Below, piece by piece: positions 18,287 through 26,476 of a stretch of DNA of 64,000 nt. Within the stretch, counting starts at the first letter, position 1; each line of letters begins with the position of its first letter. The notes under the pieces are model-generated. The model searched no databases. It saw nothing but the letters and a program-made list of their open reading frames with translations, and was not told where the DNA came from. The stretch is from Minicystis rosea (GTDB lineage: Bacteria > Myxococcota_A > Polyangia > Polyangiales > Polyangiaceae). The position numbers and the translations under genes were made by a program. Where the stretch lies: positions 8,603,703-8,667,702 of the forward strand of contig CP016211.1 in assembly GCA_001931535.1 (NCBI GenBank), given 5' to 3'.

Positions 18287-19236
18287 GGCCGTTTCGTAAC
18301 AGGCGCGGCTTCTACCAATCAACTCCGAAGCGTCGTCATGCCGCAATGCGCCGCGACGGCGCGCCTCGTGACGCGCGATATCGCCGAAGACGCTCTTGCC
18401 ATGGGCAACGCAGCCCGCCCGTCGCGAGCACCGAGGATATCGGCATCGCGGTTAAAGGAGCGAACGTGGAGACAGGCGGATCCATCGATTCGACCTCGCG
18501 CCGACTCCGGCACTGAACGGTCGTATGCCACAGATGCGTTGAGCCCCTTCGCTGTGAGCGTGGTTTTCCGCCGAGGCCGCCTCGCAGTCCTCAGTGGAGC
18601 GCTTCTTTAAGTATCGCACCCGAGAAGGTTCACACCCGAGAAGGAGCAGACCCGAGAAGGGCCGCACCCGAGAGGCTGGTGAGCACGATGACGTCGATCA
18701 TGAAATTCAACTTCCCATGGCGCCCACGTTCGGGTGTACATTGCTTGCGTTGGTCTCACGTTGGACGGGGGGCGTTCGGAGAAGGTCGATGCCCGTTGCC
18801 GCTGTCACCGCCGTCTCTCCCCCGCTCCGTCCCCCACTCATCTTGCTGGTCTCGCTCGTCACCACCGCCGTCTTCACTTCGTGAAGGCTCGCTCCAGCGA
18901 CCGCCGGCATCGAGATGCGGTCGAAGGCGAGGGCGATTCCCGACCTCGGCAACGCACCAGTCGGCAAGCGTCCATCGTCTCCTCGGGCTCCCATTGATGG
19001 GTGGAGGATGGGTCGAGAGGAGCGCGTGATCGGCGAAGGTCTTTGGCGAGTGGAAGGCGAGTCTCGACATCGTAGCTCTTGCGCAGATTCTGCGGATGGC
19101 GATGGCGATGACGGAGATCCGTTGTTCAGGGTCGTCGCATTCCCCGGTAGTGCGTTGAAAAATGGCGAAATCTTGCGGGTAAATTGGCTTGACTGACCAT
19201 TCATCGAATGTGAACGTGAATGGGTAAAGGATCTCC
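18287..19236. other. Long intergenic region with a 16-bp tandem repeat and weak promoter signals
   Basis: A 950-bp stretch with no convincing gene; frames on both strands are short or low in family-like composition. It contains the 4x16-bp repeat at 18618-18681. AT-richer sequence 19140-19236 precedes the plus-strand roadblock gene. A TTGAAA (19155-19160) and a TAAATT (19180-19185) are 19 bases apart, a weak sigma-70-like pair, so the promoter call is tentative. Confidence 0.4.
18618..18681. repeat. Tandem direct repeat, four 16-bp units
   Basis: Units begin at 18618, 18634, 18650 and 18666, exactly 16 bases apart. The first 11 bases, ACCCGAGAAGG, are identical in three copies and have one missing base in the fourth; the last five bases of each unit vary. 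The unit length is not a multiple of three and the region is intergenic, so protein-coding selection is unlikely. It may bind a regulator on one face of the helix (about 1.5 turns per unit) or be slippage debris. Confidence 0.75.
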
Positions 19237-20280
19237 ATGGCGTCGAGCGTGTCTCGTGTCTCCCAAGCATCTCCGCGGGATGAGCTGGGACGCCTGGCCG
19301 ACGCCGAGGCCACGGGAGAGTGGGTCTCTCGCACGAGCCGCGTCGAGGTCCGGGTCTTCCTTCTCGAAGGTCGGGTCGCTTGGGCCGTCAGCTCCAAGGA
19401 TCGAGCGCAGCTGACGCAGTACCTCGTCGAGAAGCACGGAGTCGTGCCCAGCGTCGTGCGCAGCATCATCGAGGAGTGCCAGCGCGCCTCGCGGAGCTTC
19501 TCCGAGGTCGTCATCGAGCGGAAGATTGCCACTCACGAAGACGTGCGCCGCATGCTCCTCCGTCAGGTGCTCGTGGCCCTGGCCACGCTCGACGAGATGA
19601 CCTCTCCCGAGATCTCGTTCAACGCGCGCCGCCTCAAATATCCGCTCGATCTGACGTTCTCGCTCAGCGAGATTCGCGCCGCGCAAGAGGCGATGAAGGA
19701 CGAGGTCATGCCTCCTCCCGCGTCGCGCCCGAGCGTCGATCCGCAGAGCTTGACGTTGATCGTCGGCGGCTCCCCTGCGAATCCCGAAGCGCCCGCGCCG
19801 AGCCTCGAGGCGACGGCCGCGGCGCCGAATCCCGATCCCGCGGCGCCCGCCCGCAAAGACGATCCATCCTCCAACACGACGTCCATCATCACGAAGAGGG
19901 AATCGCAGGAAATGGCAACGAACATTCAAGCAGCGCTGGACAAGCTCCGCACCGTCGACGGCTTCGTCGGCGCTAGCCTCGTGGACTCGGAGAGCGGCAT
20001 GCTGCTCGGCAGCGAGGGCGGCGGCGCCGCCATCAACCTCGAGATCGCCGGCGCGGCCAACACCGAGGTCGTGCGCGCCAAGCGCAAGGCGGTGAAGGCG
20101 CTGAACCTCAAGGACGACATCGAGGACATCCTCATCTCCTTGGGCAAGCAGTATCACCTCATCCGCCTGCTCAAGAACCGGCCCACCGTCTTCTTCTACG
20201 TCGTGCTCGATCGCACCCGCGCGAACCTCGCCCTCGCCCGCATGTCCCTCGCGGACGCCGAGCGCGCGTTCGATCTGTGA
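19237..20280 (+). CDS. PATAN/DUF4388-like and roadblock/LC7 domain protein
   Basis: A 347-aa protein. The N-terminal part (about 10-140) resembles the PATAN/DUF4388 module of myxobacterial regulators ('LADAEATGEWVSRT', 'FLLEGRVAWAVSS', 'VLVALATLDEM'). A Pro/Ala-rich linker follows. From about residue 230 a roadblock/LC7 domain is seen ('ALDKLRTVDGFVGASLVDSE', ending in an 'LALARMSLADAERAFDL' helix). Roadblock proteins such as MglB regulate small Ras-like GTPases controlling polarity and motility. No GTPase gene is adjacent. ATG 19237 has an AAAGGA site nearby. The intracellular role is inferred. Confidence 0.75.
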   Translation: MASSVSRVSQASPRDELGRLADAEATGEWVSRTSRVEVRVFLLEGRVAWAVSSKDRAQLTQYLVEKHGVVPSVVRSIIEECQRASRSFSEVVIERKIATHEDVRRMLLRQVLVALATLDEMTSPEISFNARRLKYPLDLTFSLSEIRAAQEAMKDEVMPPPASRPSVDPQSLTLIVGGSPANPEAPAPSLEATAAAPNPDPAAPARKDDPSSNTTSIITKRESQEMATNIQAALDKLRTVDGFVGASLVDSESGMLLGSEGGGAAINLEIAGAANTEVVRAKRKAVKALNLKDDIEDILISLGKQYHLIRLLKNRPTVFFYVVLDRTRANLALARMSLADAERAFDL

Positions 20281-20286
20281 TGTGGT

Positions 20287-20314
20287 GATCACGATGGGGC
20301 CGCAAGCGGCCCCA
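20287..20314 (+). repeat. Dispersed palindromic element, copy 1
   Basis: Just past the stop of the roadblock gene. Sequence GATCACGAT then the perfect stem GGGGCCGC / GCGGCCCC (20296-20303 and 20306-20313) with AA loop. The same element recurs at 55571-55597 and 59146-59171, with a degenerate copy at 56811-56835. There is no T-tract, so a rho-independent terminator is only partly supported. Confidence 0.75.
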
Positions 20315-20749
20315 AACCTCGGGCCGGCTCTGCCGGCCTTGATACGTTGGGGCGCGCCCCGTTGCCCGGCGCTTCACCAATCTCTCTTCTTCCCCAGTCA
20401 TCGAGACGCGGTCATCGCACCCCCGAGCAGCCCTCGCTCCGAATCCGGGCGCCTTCATTTGGTGTCATAACCACACGTCTCGAATGAGCCGTTGCCGCGG
20501 AGGATCGCCTCGAAGAGCCTGCTGCCGCGGCAGGGCTTGACAGAGCGCGCGCCGCTGCCAATCTTGCGCCGACCAACCGAGGACGGTGTCGGGCTAGAAG
20601 ACTCCCTGTACATCTCGATGCGCTTTGCGCGCGGAAGGCGGCTCGCCGGTGGCTCCGGCGCGGCGCTCCGCTGGCGTTCCTCGTTGTTTCGGCCTGCGTT
20701 TCCGCGTGTTTCTGCGCGGTTTGGGCGGGTCCGTATCCATATCCATCGC

Positions 20750-20822
20750 TGCGGGGTGGTAGGAGCGGCTCCTACGCCGGGATAGCCTCCCGGAGAGGCT
20801 CGTTCGATTCGAGTCCCCGCTA
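20750..20822 (+). tRNA. tRNA-like cloverleaf, anticodon reading uncertain (possible pseudo-tRNA)
   Basis: A cloverleaf can be folded. The acceptor stem TGCGGGG/CCCCGCT has six pairs with the end pair T-T mismatched. T8 is present. The D stem is GTAG/CTAC with GG in the loop. The anticodon stem CCGGG/CCCGG has loop ATAGCCT (T33 kept, anticodon position AGC). The variable loop has four bases, and the T arm GCTCG/CGAGT has the canonical loop TTCGATT. Deviations: G14 instead of A14, pyrimidine at position 37, no encoded CCA, no G3-U70 expected for Ala. It could be a decayed or non-translating tRNA-like RNA; chance folding in GC-rich DNA is possible. Confidence 0.4.
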
Positions 20823-20918
20823 CCGAAGACGTGCTCTCCCTCGGGCGCGCGGGCCGCCGAGCGATCGGCGCGCAGGCGGCGTTTCGCCGGCGCGCGATCG
20901 CGATTGGCCATTCGCCAT

Positions 20919-20942
20919 CGAGGCGCGCGATTGCGCGCCTCG
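20919..20942. repeat. 10-bp perfect inverted repeat (hairpin)
   Basis: CGAGGCGCGC and its exact complement GCGCGCCTCG are separated by GATT, 42 bases before the 109-aa gene. It has no T-tract on either side. It might act as a leader-RNA structure or weak terminator for the tRNA-like region. Confidence 0.5.
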
Positions 20943-20984
20943 CGGGACAGGCCCTCTCATGGCCTCGCCCCGAGGGAGACGTAC

Positions 20985-21314
20985 ATGCTTTTCGACGACA
21001 TCGACATTCGAGCGCTGCGCCGTGACATCGTATCTGCAGCACGGGAGTGCCACGATCTCAAAAAGGCCCTCCGGAGAACGTGGACGGCGGAGATGGCGGA
21101 CGAGCAGCGCCGGCTCGCGCGCACCTCGCGGCACGTGACGGAGCTCTGTATCCTGAGAGCACGCATGCGAGGACGGTGGCACGTGACGACGGTGCCGCGC
21201 GAGCTTCGAGGCTCGAGCGACGCGTGGGACCGCGTGGGACATCACGCGAAGATCGCGGAGCGCGTGGCCCGCGATTACCGGACGACGGACGGCGGCGCAG
21301 GAGAAGCAGCATGA
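20985..21314 (+). CDS. Hypothetical protein coupled to tatD (109 aa)
   Basis: Starts at ATG 20985 with a GAGGGAG site about seven bases upstream, and ends in an ATGA overlap with the tatD start (21311). It is charged and helical ('ALRRDIVSAARECHDLKKAL', 'WTAEMADEQRRLARTSR'), with no signal peptide or membrane segment. Good ribosome site, coupling and gene-like composition argue that it is real. No family recognised; the role may be linked to TatD. Confidence 0.65.
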   Translation: MLFDDIDIRALRRDIVSAARECHDLKKALRRTWTAEMADEQRRLARTSRHVTELCILRARMRGRWHVTTVPRELRGSSDAWDRVGHHAKIAERVARDYRTTDGGAGEAA

Positions 21315-22123
21315 AAGGGCTCGTCGACATCGGAGCGAACCTCACCAACAAGGCCTTTCGAGACGATCTCGGCCCCGTGCTCGGTCGCGCGGCGAGCGCG
21401 GGTGTGGGGGCCATCATCATCACCGGCACGAGCGCCGCCGCCTCGCGGCGAGCGTGGGAGATCGCGGTCGATCGCGAGCACCGGCGCTCCCCGTCTCCAC
21501 GGCTGTTCGCGACGGCGGGTGTCCATCCGCACGAGGCGCGCTCGGCCACGCGCGACACGTATCGAGAGCTGCGCGAGCTGCTGGCGCGGCCCGAGGTGGT
21601 GGCGGTGGGCGAGTGCGGGCTCGACTACAATCGTGATTTCTCGCCGCGCGATCGCCAACGTGCCAGTTTCGAGGCGCAGCTCGCGCTGGCCGTCGAGGTC
21701 CGCAAGCCGGTGTTCTTGCACGAGCGGGACGCGCACGACGATTTCGCCCGCGTGCTCGCATCCTTTCGGCCCGAGCTCGCGGGCGGCGTGGTGCATTGTT
21801 TCACGGGAGAGCGGCGCGCGCTCGAGCGCTATTTGGAAATGGATCTCCACATCGGCATCACGGGATGGATTTGCGACGAGCGGCGGGGCACGCACCTCCG
21901 AAGCCTCGTGCGCGCCATTCCCAAGGATCGGCTGCTCGTGGAGACCGACGCTCCTTATCTCCTGCCACGCGATCTGGCGAACAAGCCGGAACGGGGGCGC
22001 AACGAGCCTGCGCTCGTGGGGCACGTGGCGCGCGCCGTGGCGGCGGCGCGAGGCGAATCGATCGAGGAGATCACGGCGGCGACGACCGCAACGGCAGAGC
22101 GGTTGTTCGGGCTCGGACAGTGA
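21311..22123 (+). CDS. tatD: TatD-family metal-dependent DNase/hydrolase
   Basis: A 270-aa protein, normal length for the family. The N-terminus VDIGANLT is the TatD-type variant of the metal-binding HxH strand. 'AGVHPHEA', 'VAVGECGLDYNRDFSP' (metal-ligand Glu), 'KPVFLHERDAH', 'VHCFTGE' and 'LLVETDAPYL' are the remaining signatures of the amidohydrolase-fold TatD nucleases, which act as 3'-5' exonucleases or deacylases in DNA repair and quality control. It is in an operon with the 109-aa gene. High confidence for the family; the substrate is not determined. Confidence 0.9.
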   Translation: MKGLVDIGANLTNKAFRDDLGPVLGRAASAGVGAIIITGTSAAASRRAWEIAVDREHRRSPSPRLFATAGVHPHEARSATRDTYRELRELLARPEVVAVGECGLDYNRDFSPRDRQRASFEAQLALAVEVRKPVFLHERDAHDDFARVLASFRPELAGGVVHCFTGERRALERYLEMDLHIGITGWICDERRGTHLRSLVRAIPKDRLLVETDAPYLLPRDLANKPERGRNEPALVGHVARAVAAARGESIEEITAATTATAERLFGLGQ

Positions 22124-22169
22124 GCGAGGAGGAGGATGGGATGCGCCGCCGACATCCCATCTCGTCCGC

Positions 22170-22844
22170 TCATCCCGCGCGCACGGCCACCTCGCAGCCG
22201 CCGTCCATGGGCAGGGCCAGGGAGACATAACCATTCTCCGGATTGCGCACGCGCTCGAGGAAAGGGCCGAGCAGATCGACCATGCTCGTGTTGTCCGCGA
22301 TCACGACGGCGCCGGGGCGGAGCTGGGGCTCGAGCTGTTCGAGCAAGGGCCGATAAAGATCCTTGGCGCCGTCGAAGAGGATCATGTCGATGCCGCCGTC
22401 GAAGGTGCCTTGGAGCGTCTCGCGCGCGTCCCCTTCGCGAATCTCCACCAGATCGGAGAGGCCGGCGGCGTCGAGGTTCTTGCGGGCGCGCGCGATTTTG
22501 GAGGGCTCGATTTCCGTGGAGATCACGCGGCCGCCGCCGTTGTCGCGGAGCGCGGCCGCGAGGTGGATGGTGGAGATGCCGAAGGAGAGGCCGAATTCGA
22601 CGATCGTTTGGGCGCGGCGGGCCCGCGCCAGCATGTAGAGCAGGCGGCCGAGATCGGGAGAGACCGGGAGATAGACGTCGCGCAGCTTGCCATAGAAGCT
22701 GCGGTGATCGCGCATCGCCTCCATGAAGCCGCGCTCGTCCACGCCGGCGCGGAGGCGCTGGAGGGCGGGGCCATCGGTGGCTTCGGCGTCCGCGAAGAGA
22801 GTTTGCAAGAGAGTGGAGACGGGCGGAGTGGTCAGCGTGGACAT
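22170..22844 (-). CDS. Class I SAM-dependent O-methyltransferase
   Basis: A 224-aa protein. SAM-binding motif I is 'IVEFGLSFGISTIHLA', with 'ISTEIEPSKIARARKNL' and 'DMILFDGAKDLY' as later motifs, a Methyltransf_3/24 (catechol or caffeoyl-type) arrangement. The acceptor is unknown. ATG 22844 is supported by GGAG eight bases upstream, instead of the ATG 12 bases earlier. It is transcribed divergently from a LysR-type regulator 107 bp away, which probably controls it. Confidence 0.85.
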   Translation of the reverse strand: MSTLTTPPVSTLLQTLFADAEATDGPALQRLRAGVDERGFMEAMRDHRSFYGKLRDVYLPVSPDLGRLLYMLARARRAQTIVEFGLSFGISTIHLAAALRDNGGGRVISTEIEPSKIARARKNLDAAGLSDLVEIREGDARETLQGTFDGGIDMILFDGAKDLYRPLLEQLEPQLRPGAVVIADNTSMVDLLGPFLERVRNPENGYVSLALPMDGGCEVAVRAG

Positions 22845-22858
22845 GGCGTTCTCCATGG

Positions 22859-22878
22859 GTGTCGCGGGGAGGCGACAC
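22859..22878. promoter_or_regulatory. 7-bp inverted repeat in the O-methyltransferase leader
   Basis: GTGTCGC and GCGACAC are separated by six bases, lying 14-34 bases upstream of the methyltransferase start. It could be an operator or RNA hairpin; no factor can be assigned. Confidence 0.4.
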
Positions 22879-22905
22879 GCTCGAAGATATGCCGCACCGA
22901 CGCGG

Positions 22906-22926
22906 TTTCCAGTGCTCTACCGGAAA
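22906..22926. promoter_or_regulatory. Candidate LysR operator (inverted repeat)
   Basis: TTTCC, 11 bases, then GGAAA form an interrupted palindrome (T-N11-A-like) in the divergent region between the O-methyltransferase and the LysR regulator, 26 bases before the LysR start. LysR regulators usually bind such repeats next to their own gene. Functional assignment is inferred from position only. Confidence 0.45.
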
Positions 22927-22951
22927 GGTATCGTTGCGCGGGTTGCACTCC

Positions 22952-23875
22952 ATGGATCTGAACCTGCTGGTCGCGCTCGACGCCTTGTTGGAGGAGGAGA
23001 GCGTCCTCCGAGCGGCCAAACGCATGCACTTGAGCGCACCGGCGATGAGCCGCACGCTCGCCCGCATCCGCGCCTCGCTGGGCGATCCCGTCCTGGTGCG
23101 CGCGGGTCGCGATCTCGTGCCCACGCCGCGCGCCATCGCGCTCAGGCCGCGGGTGCGCGCGCTCGTGGCCGAGGCGGAGGCGCTGCTCCGCGAAGAAGGA
23201 TCACCGGCCCTCGGGTCGATCACGCGGCGTTTCGTCATTCGATCGAGCGATGCGGTGGTGGAGCGGATCGGCATCGATCTCTTGCAAGCGCTGCGCGCTT
23301 CGGCGCCGGGCGTGACGGTCCGCTTCGCGCCCGAAGGCGACGAGGACGTGGCCGCGCTGCGCGAGGGGCGCGTCGATCTCGACATCGGCGTGGCCGGCGA
23401 GACGGGGCCCGAGATCCGGGTGCAAACGCTGCTCACGGATCGATTCGTGGGCATCATGCGCCGCGGTCACCCGCTCTCGTCAGGTGAGGTGACGGTCAAA
23501 CGATTCGTGGAGTATCCGCACGTCGGTGTCTCCCGCGCCGGCAAGGTGCATGGCCCCATCGACGAGGCGCTCCGCAAGAAGCGCCTCAGCCGCACGGTGG
23601 CCGCCGTGGTGCCGGGGATTCGGGCGGCGCTCGTGATCGTGGCCCGCTCGGACCTCTTGGGCGCGGTGGCGTCGCTTTCGGCGGCGAGCGCGCCGGAGCT
23701 GGATTTGGTGTCGTTTCCCCTGCCGGTGAGCACGCCGGAGGTGGTCGTCACGCAGACGTGGCACCCGCGTTTCGACGCGGATCCCGCGCATCGATGGTTG
23801 CGGGAAGAGATTCGATTGGCCTTCAAGAGGGCCGCGGGAGACGGCGAGAAGAAGATGAGCGGTGGGCGGCGATGA
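22952..23875 (+). CDS. LysR-type transcriptional regulator
   Basis: A 307-aa protein of standard LysR length. The N-terminal winged HTH ('LNLLVALDALLEEESVLRAA', 'LSAPAMSRTLARIRASLGD') is followed by a C-terminal LysR-substrate domain with 'LREGRVDLDIGV'. ATG 22952 begins the typical MDLNLL start; the open frame upstream lacks the fold. Divergent to the O-methyltransferase with the palindrome at 22906-22926. The effector is unknown. Confidence 0.9.
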   Translation: MDLNLLVALDALLEEESVLRAAKRMHLSAPAMSRTLARIRASLGDPVLVRAGRDLVPTPRAIALRPRVRALVAEAEALLREEGSPALGSITRRFVIRSSDAVVERIGIDLLQALRASAPGVTVRFAPEGDEDVAALREGRVDLDIGVAGETGPEIRVQTLLTDRFVGIMRRGHPLSSGEVTVKRFVEYPHVGVSRAGKVHGPIDEALRKKRLSRTVAAVVPGIRAALVIVARSDLLGAVASLSAASAPELDLVSFPLPVSTPEVVVTQTWHPRFDADPAHRWLREEIRLAFKRAAGDGEKKMSGGRR

Positions 23876-23990
23876 TGCGGTATCGAGGGTGGGAGGTGGG
23901 AATTGGCCGAGCGCCGCGCCAGATTGCCTATCTCGAAAAAGCGCACGGCGACGAGGCCAAGCCCGCGCGATGGGTGTATCCTGAGACGCC

Positions 23991-25145
23991 ATGAAGGCCT
24001 CGACCACCTTCGCCATCTACATGGTCATGCTCGCGGCGGCGTGCGGCGGGCGCGTCGTCGTCGATGCGCAGGGCACCGGCGGGAACGGCGGAGCGACGAG
24101 CAGCGGCTCGACCGTCGAGAGCAGCAGCGCGATGGTCAGCAGCAGCGCGACCAGCAGTAGCAGCTCGGTCAGCAGCAGCGCGACCAGCAGTAGCAGCGCG
24201 ACCAGCAGCAGCAGCGCGACCAGCAGCAGTAGCTCCGCAAGCAGCAGCTCGGTCAGCAGCAGTAGCTCTGCAAGCAGCAGCGGCACGGGCGGGGCGGGTG
24301 GTGGCCCCGTGGCGCTCGCGCAGTTGGACCATCCCTATGCGGTGGCGCTCGATGCCGAATACGTCTACGTCTCGGAGTCCTTTGCACAGCGGGTGGTGAA
24401 GGTTCCGAAGACGGGCGGGCCGGTCGTGGCGCTCGCCGACGTGACGAATCCCAGGTTCATCGCCGTCGACGACACGCGCGTGTACGTCACTGGCAATGTC
24501 GTCAACGCAGCCTTTCTGGCGGCAGTGCCGAAGAGCGGCGGCACCGCCACGGTGATCGGTGCCCAAGTGAGGTGCGGTGAGCTCGCGACCGACGCGACCC
24601 GCGTGTACTGCGCCTCGGGCTACGAATTCAAGGTTCGCGCGTTCGACAAAGGGAGCGGCACCGTCACGAGCTTGGGAAACACATCGGGGTGGACGCGCGG
24701 CGTGGTGGTCGACGATGCGCTCGTCTATTGGTCCGCGGAGGCGGATGCGAGCGTCGGGACGCTGCCGAAGGGCGGCGGCATGTCGAACGTTCTCACGACG
24801 TCGAAGGCCACGGGGAGCTCCAATCTGGTCGGCGACGCGACACGCCTCTATTGGGCAGCCGGCTCTTCGTCCGGCATCGAGGTGCGCTCGATGGACAAGG
24901 CCGGTGGGCCGGTGACGGTGCTCACGACCGATCCAACCAATGGACAGGTGAGCATGGCCGTGGACGATACCTACGTTTATTGGGCGAACAACGAGAGCGG
25001 TGTCGTGAACGCGATTCCCAAGGTCGGCGGACCGGTGACGGTGATCGCCGTGGGACAAGGCATGGTGGGCGCCGTCGCTTCGGACAATGCCCAGGTGTAT
25101 TGGGCGAGCTACACCAACGGACAGGTGATGCGCTTCACCTGGTGA
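23991..25145 (+). CDS. Ser-rich linker lipoprotein with beta-propeller-like repeats
   Basis: A 384-aa protein. Signal peptide with lipobox LAAAC (Cys about 18) and a long Ser/Ala/Thr tract (about 35-95) encoded by imprecise AGC-rich repeats. From about residue 105, repeated 'DDTRVYVTG', 'DDALVYWSAE', 'DATRLYWAAG' and 'DDTYVYWANN' units with 'KxGGPVTV' turns suggest a six- or seven-bladed propeller, similar to DUF5050 proteins. It probably sits on the outer-membrane surface. No catalytic motif seen. Confidence 0.75.
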   Translation: MKASTTFAIYMVMLAAACGGRVVVDAQGTGGNGGATSSGSTVESSSAMVSSSATSSSSSVSSSATSSSSATSSSSATSSSSSASSSSVSSSSSASSSGTGGAGGGPVALAQLDHPYAVALDAEYVYVSESFAQRVVKVPKTGGPVVALADVTNPRFIAVDDTRVYVTGNVVNAAFLAAVPKSGGTATVIGAQVRCGELATDATRVYCASGYEFKVRAFDKGSGTVTSLGNTSGWTRGVVVDDALVYWSAEADASVGTLPKGGGMSNVLTTSKATGSSNLVGDATRLYWAAGSSSGIEVRSMDKAGGPVTVLTTDPTNGQVSMAVDDTYVYWANNESGVVNAIPKVGGPVTVIAVGQGMVGAVASDNAQVYWASYTNGQVMRFTW

Positions 25146-25352
25146 TTGGCACGCTCCTCGTCGGGCGCCGGTGCGCCGCGAGGCACATGGCCTCTTCGGC
25201 GTGGCGAATGCGTGTGCTTCCGAACGGAGGATATCGCCGGGGCGTCGCCGATTTCACCGATTCGAGGTAGAACGGTTGCCGAATGCGAGGGGCACCTCTA
25301 TGGAGGGAGACTCTCCTCTGCCCGAGGGAGGCGTGAATGGATAGGAGTCCCG

Positions 25353-26018
25353 ATGGCCGATGTGCCCTCACATACGCTGTCGCTCAAGGCATCGATGATG
25401 ACGATGGGAGCGATGGTGCTCGCCCTCGCCGGCATGTCGTGCAGCGCGGCGGCGCCGGCGCCTTCGCAGGCCGCGGTGGATCCGGCGGCGCTCCGCGGGC
25501 CGGAGGCGTTCGTGCAGATCGCCGATCCGGCGGCGCGATCGGCGGCGCTCTTCTTGGAGGCGAGCCGGGTGTTGCTCCATCCGCGCTGCACCAATTGTCA
25601 CCCGAGCGACGATTCACCGCGGCAGCGCGAGGGTGAGCTGCACGAGCCGCCCGTGGCGCGCGGGCCCGAGGATCGCGGCCCGCCTGGGATGCCGTGCAGC
25701 GGTTGCCATCAGGACAAGAACCTGACGACGGCGCGCGTGCCGGGCGCACCGGGGTGGCATTTGGCGCCGCGATCGATGGCATGGGTGGGGAAGTCGCCTG
25801 CGGATTTGTGCGCGCAAATCAAAGATCCCGGGCGCAACGGAAACAAGACGCTGCCCCAAATCGTGGAGCACGCGGAGCACGATCCGTTGGTCGCGTGGGG
25901 CTGGGCTCCGGGCGCCGATCGCGCGCCGGCGCCGGGGACGCAGGCGCAGTTCGGCGCGCTGATCGCCGCATGGGTGGACACGGGCGCGGCCTGCCCGCGC
26001 GAGGAGGCTCGACGATGA
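25353..26018 (+). CDS. Diheme c-type cytochrome lipoprotein
   Basis: A 221-aa protein. N-terminal hydrophobic segment ending at a lipobox-like AGMSC. Two heme-attachment motifs, CTNCH and CSGCH, about 40 residues apart. ATG 25353 is preceded by AGGAG with a good spacing. The ATGA overlap with the 2Fe-2S gene and the following molybdenum subunit indicate it is the electron acceptor of that enzyme, passing electrons into the respiratory chain from the periplasm. Confidence 0.85.
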   Translation: MADVPSHTLSLKASMMTMGAMVLALAGMSCSAAAPAPSQAAVDPAALRGPEAFVQIADPAARSAALFLEASRVLLHPRCTNCHPSDDSPRQREGELHEPPVARGPEDRGPPGMPCSGCHQDKNLTTARVPGAPGWHLAPRSMAWVGKSPADLCAQIKDPGRNGNKTLPQIVEHAEHDPLVAWGWAPGADRAPAPGTQAQFGALIAAWVDTGAACPREEARR

Positions 26019-26476
26019 CGCTGCGCGTGCGCGTGAACGGGACCGAGCATCGGCTCGACGTGGACCCGGAGATGCCGATTCTGTGGGCCCTGCGCGACGT
26101 GCTCGGGCTCACGGGCACCAAGTACGGTTGCGGCGAAGCGCTCTGCGGCGCGTGCACCGTGCACCTCGACGGCGAGCCGGTGCGCGCGTGCGTGACGCCG
26201 GTGCGGAGGGCGGAGGGGCGATCGATCACCACCATCGAGGGGCTCTCGCCCGACGGCAAACACCCGCTGCAACAGGCTTGGGTCGAGCTCGGCGTGCCGC
26301 AGTGCGGGTTCTGTCAGGCCGGGCAGATCATGACGGCCGCCGCGCTCTTGGCGAGGCGGCCCAAGCCGAGCGACGCGGAGATCGACGAGTCGCTCGCGGG
26401 CAACCTCTGTCGCTGCGGGACGTACACGCGGATCCGGGCGGCCGTGCGCAAAGCGGCGGGGATTGGGGGCGAATGA
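26015..26476 (+). CDS. 2Fe-2S subunit of a molybdenum hydroxylase (IorA/CoxS-like)
   Basis: A 153-aa protein. First cluster ligands in 'GCGEALCGACTVHLDG' with a later Cys; second cluster in 'QCGFCQAGQIM' and 'LCRCGTY'. This two-cluster arrangement is that of isoquinoline 1-oxidoreductase alpha and xanthine-oxidase family Fe-S subunits. It mediates electron transfer from molybdopterin to cytochrome c. Overlaps both neighbours by 4 bp, indicating tight co-translation. Confidence 0.92.
   Translation: MTLRVRVNGTEHRLDVDPEMPILWALRDVLGLTGTKYGCGEALCGACTVHLDGEPVRACVTPVRRAEGRSITTIEGLSPDGKHPLQQAWVELGVPQCGFCQAGQIMTAAALLARRPKPSDAEIDESLAGNLCRCGTYTRIRAAVRKAAGIGGE

Larger units (their letters stand above)
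20281..20984. other. Intergenic region with palindrome, tRNA-like cloverleaf and hairpin
   Basis: A 704-bp non-coding stretch. After the roadblock stop comes a dispersed palindrome (20287-20314) followed by a second hairpin (20322-20338, GGCCGGC stem with a three-base loop). A tRNA-like cloverleaf lies at 20750-20822 and a 10-bp hairpin at 20919-20942. TTGACA at 20536-20541 is an isolated -35-like hexamer with no good -10. I see no protein gene. Confidence 0.5.

Noticed and set aside
18594..18884. A 96-aa plus-strand ORF over the 16-bp repeats
   Set aside because: The repeat unit is not a multiple of three, composition is random and there is no ribosome site.
19163..19176. Sigma-54-like promoter TGGC...TTGC before the roadblock gene
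   Set aside because: GG and GC are nine bases apart instead of ten, and the ACG after TGGC is absent.
24100..24290. CRISPR-like AGC-rich repeats
   Set aside because: They are the imprecise Ser-codon repeats of the lipoprotein linker; no constant repeat/spacer periodicity.
23928..25058. Minus-strand 376-aa ORF with Ala/Arg repeats
   Set aside because: Antisense of the Ser-rich lipoprotein; repeats mirror the AGC tract.
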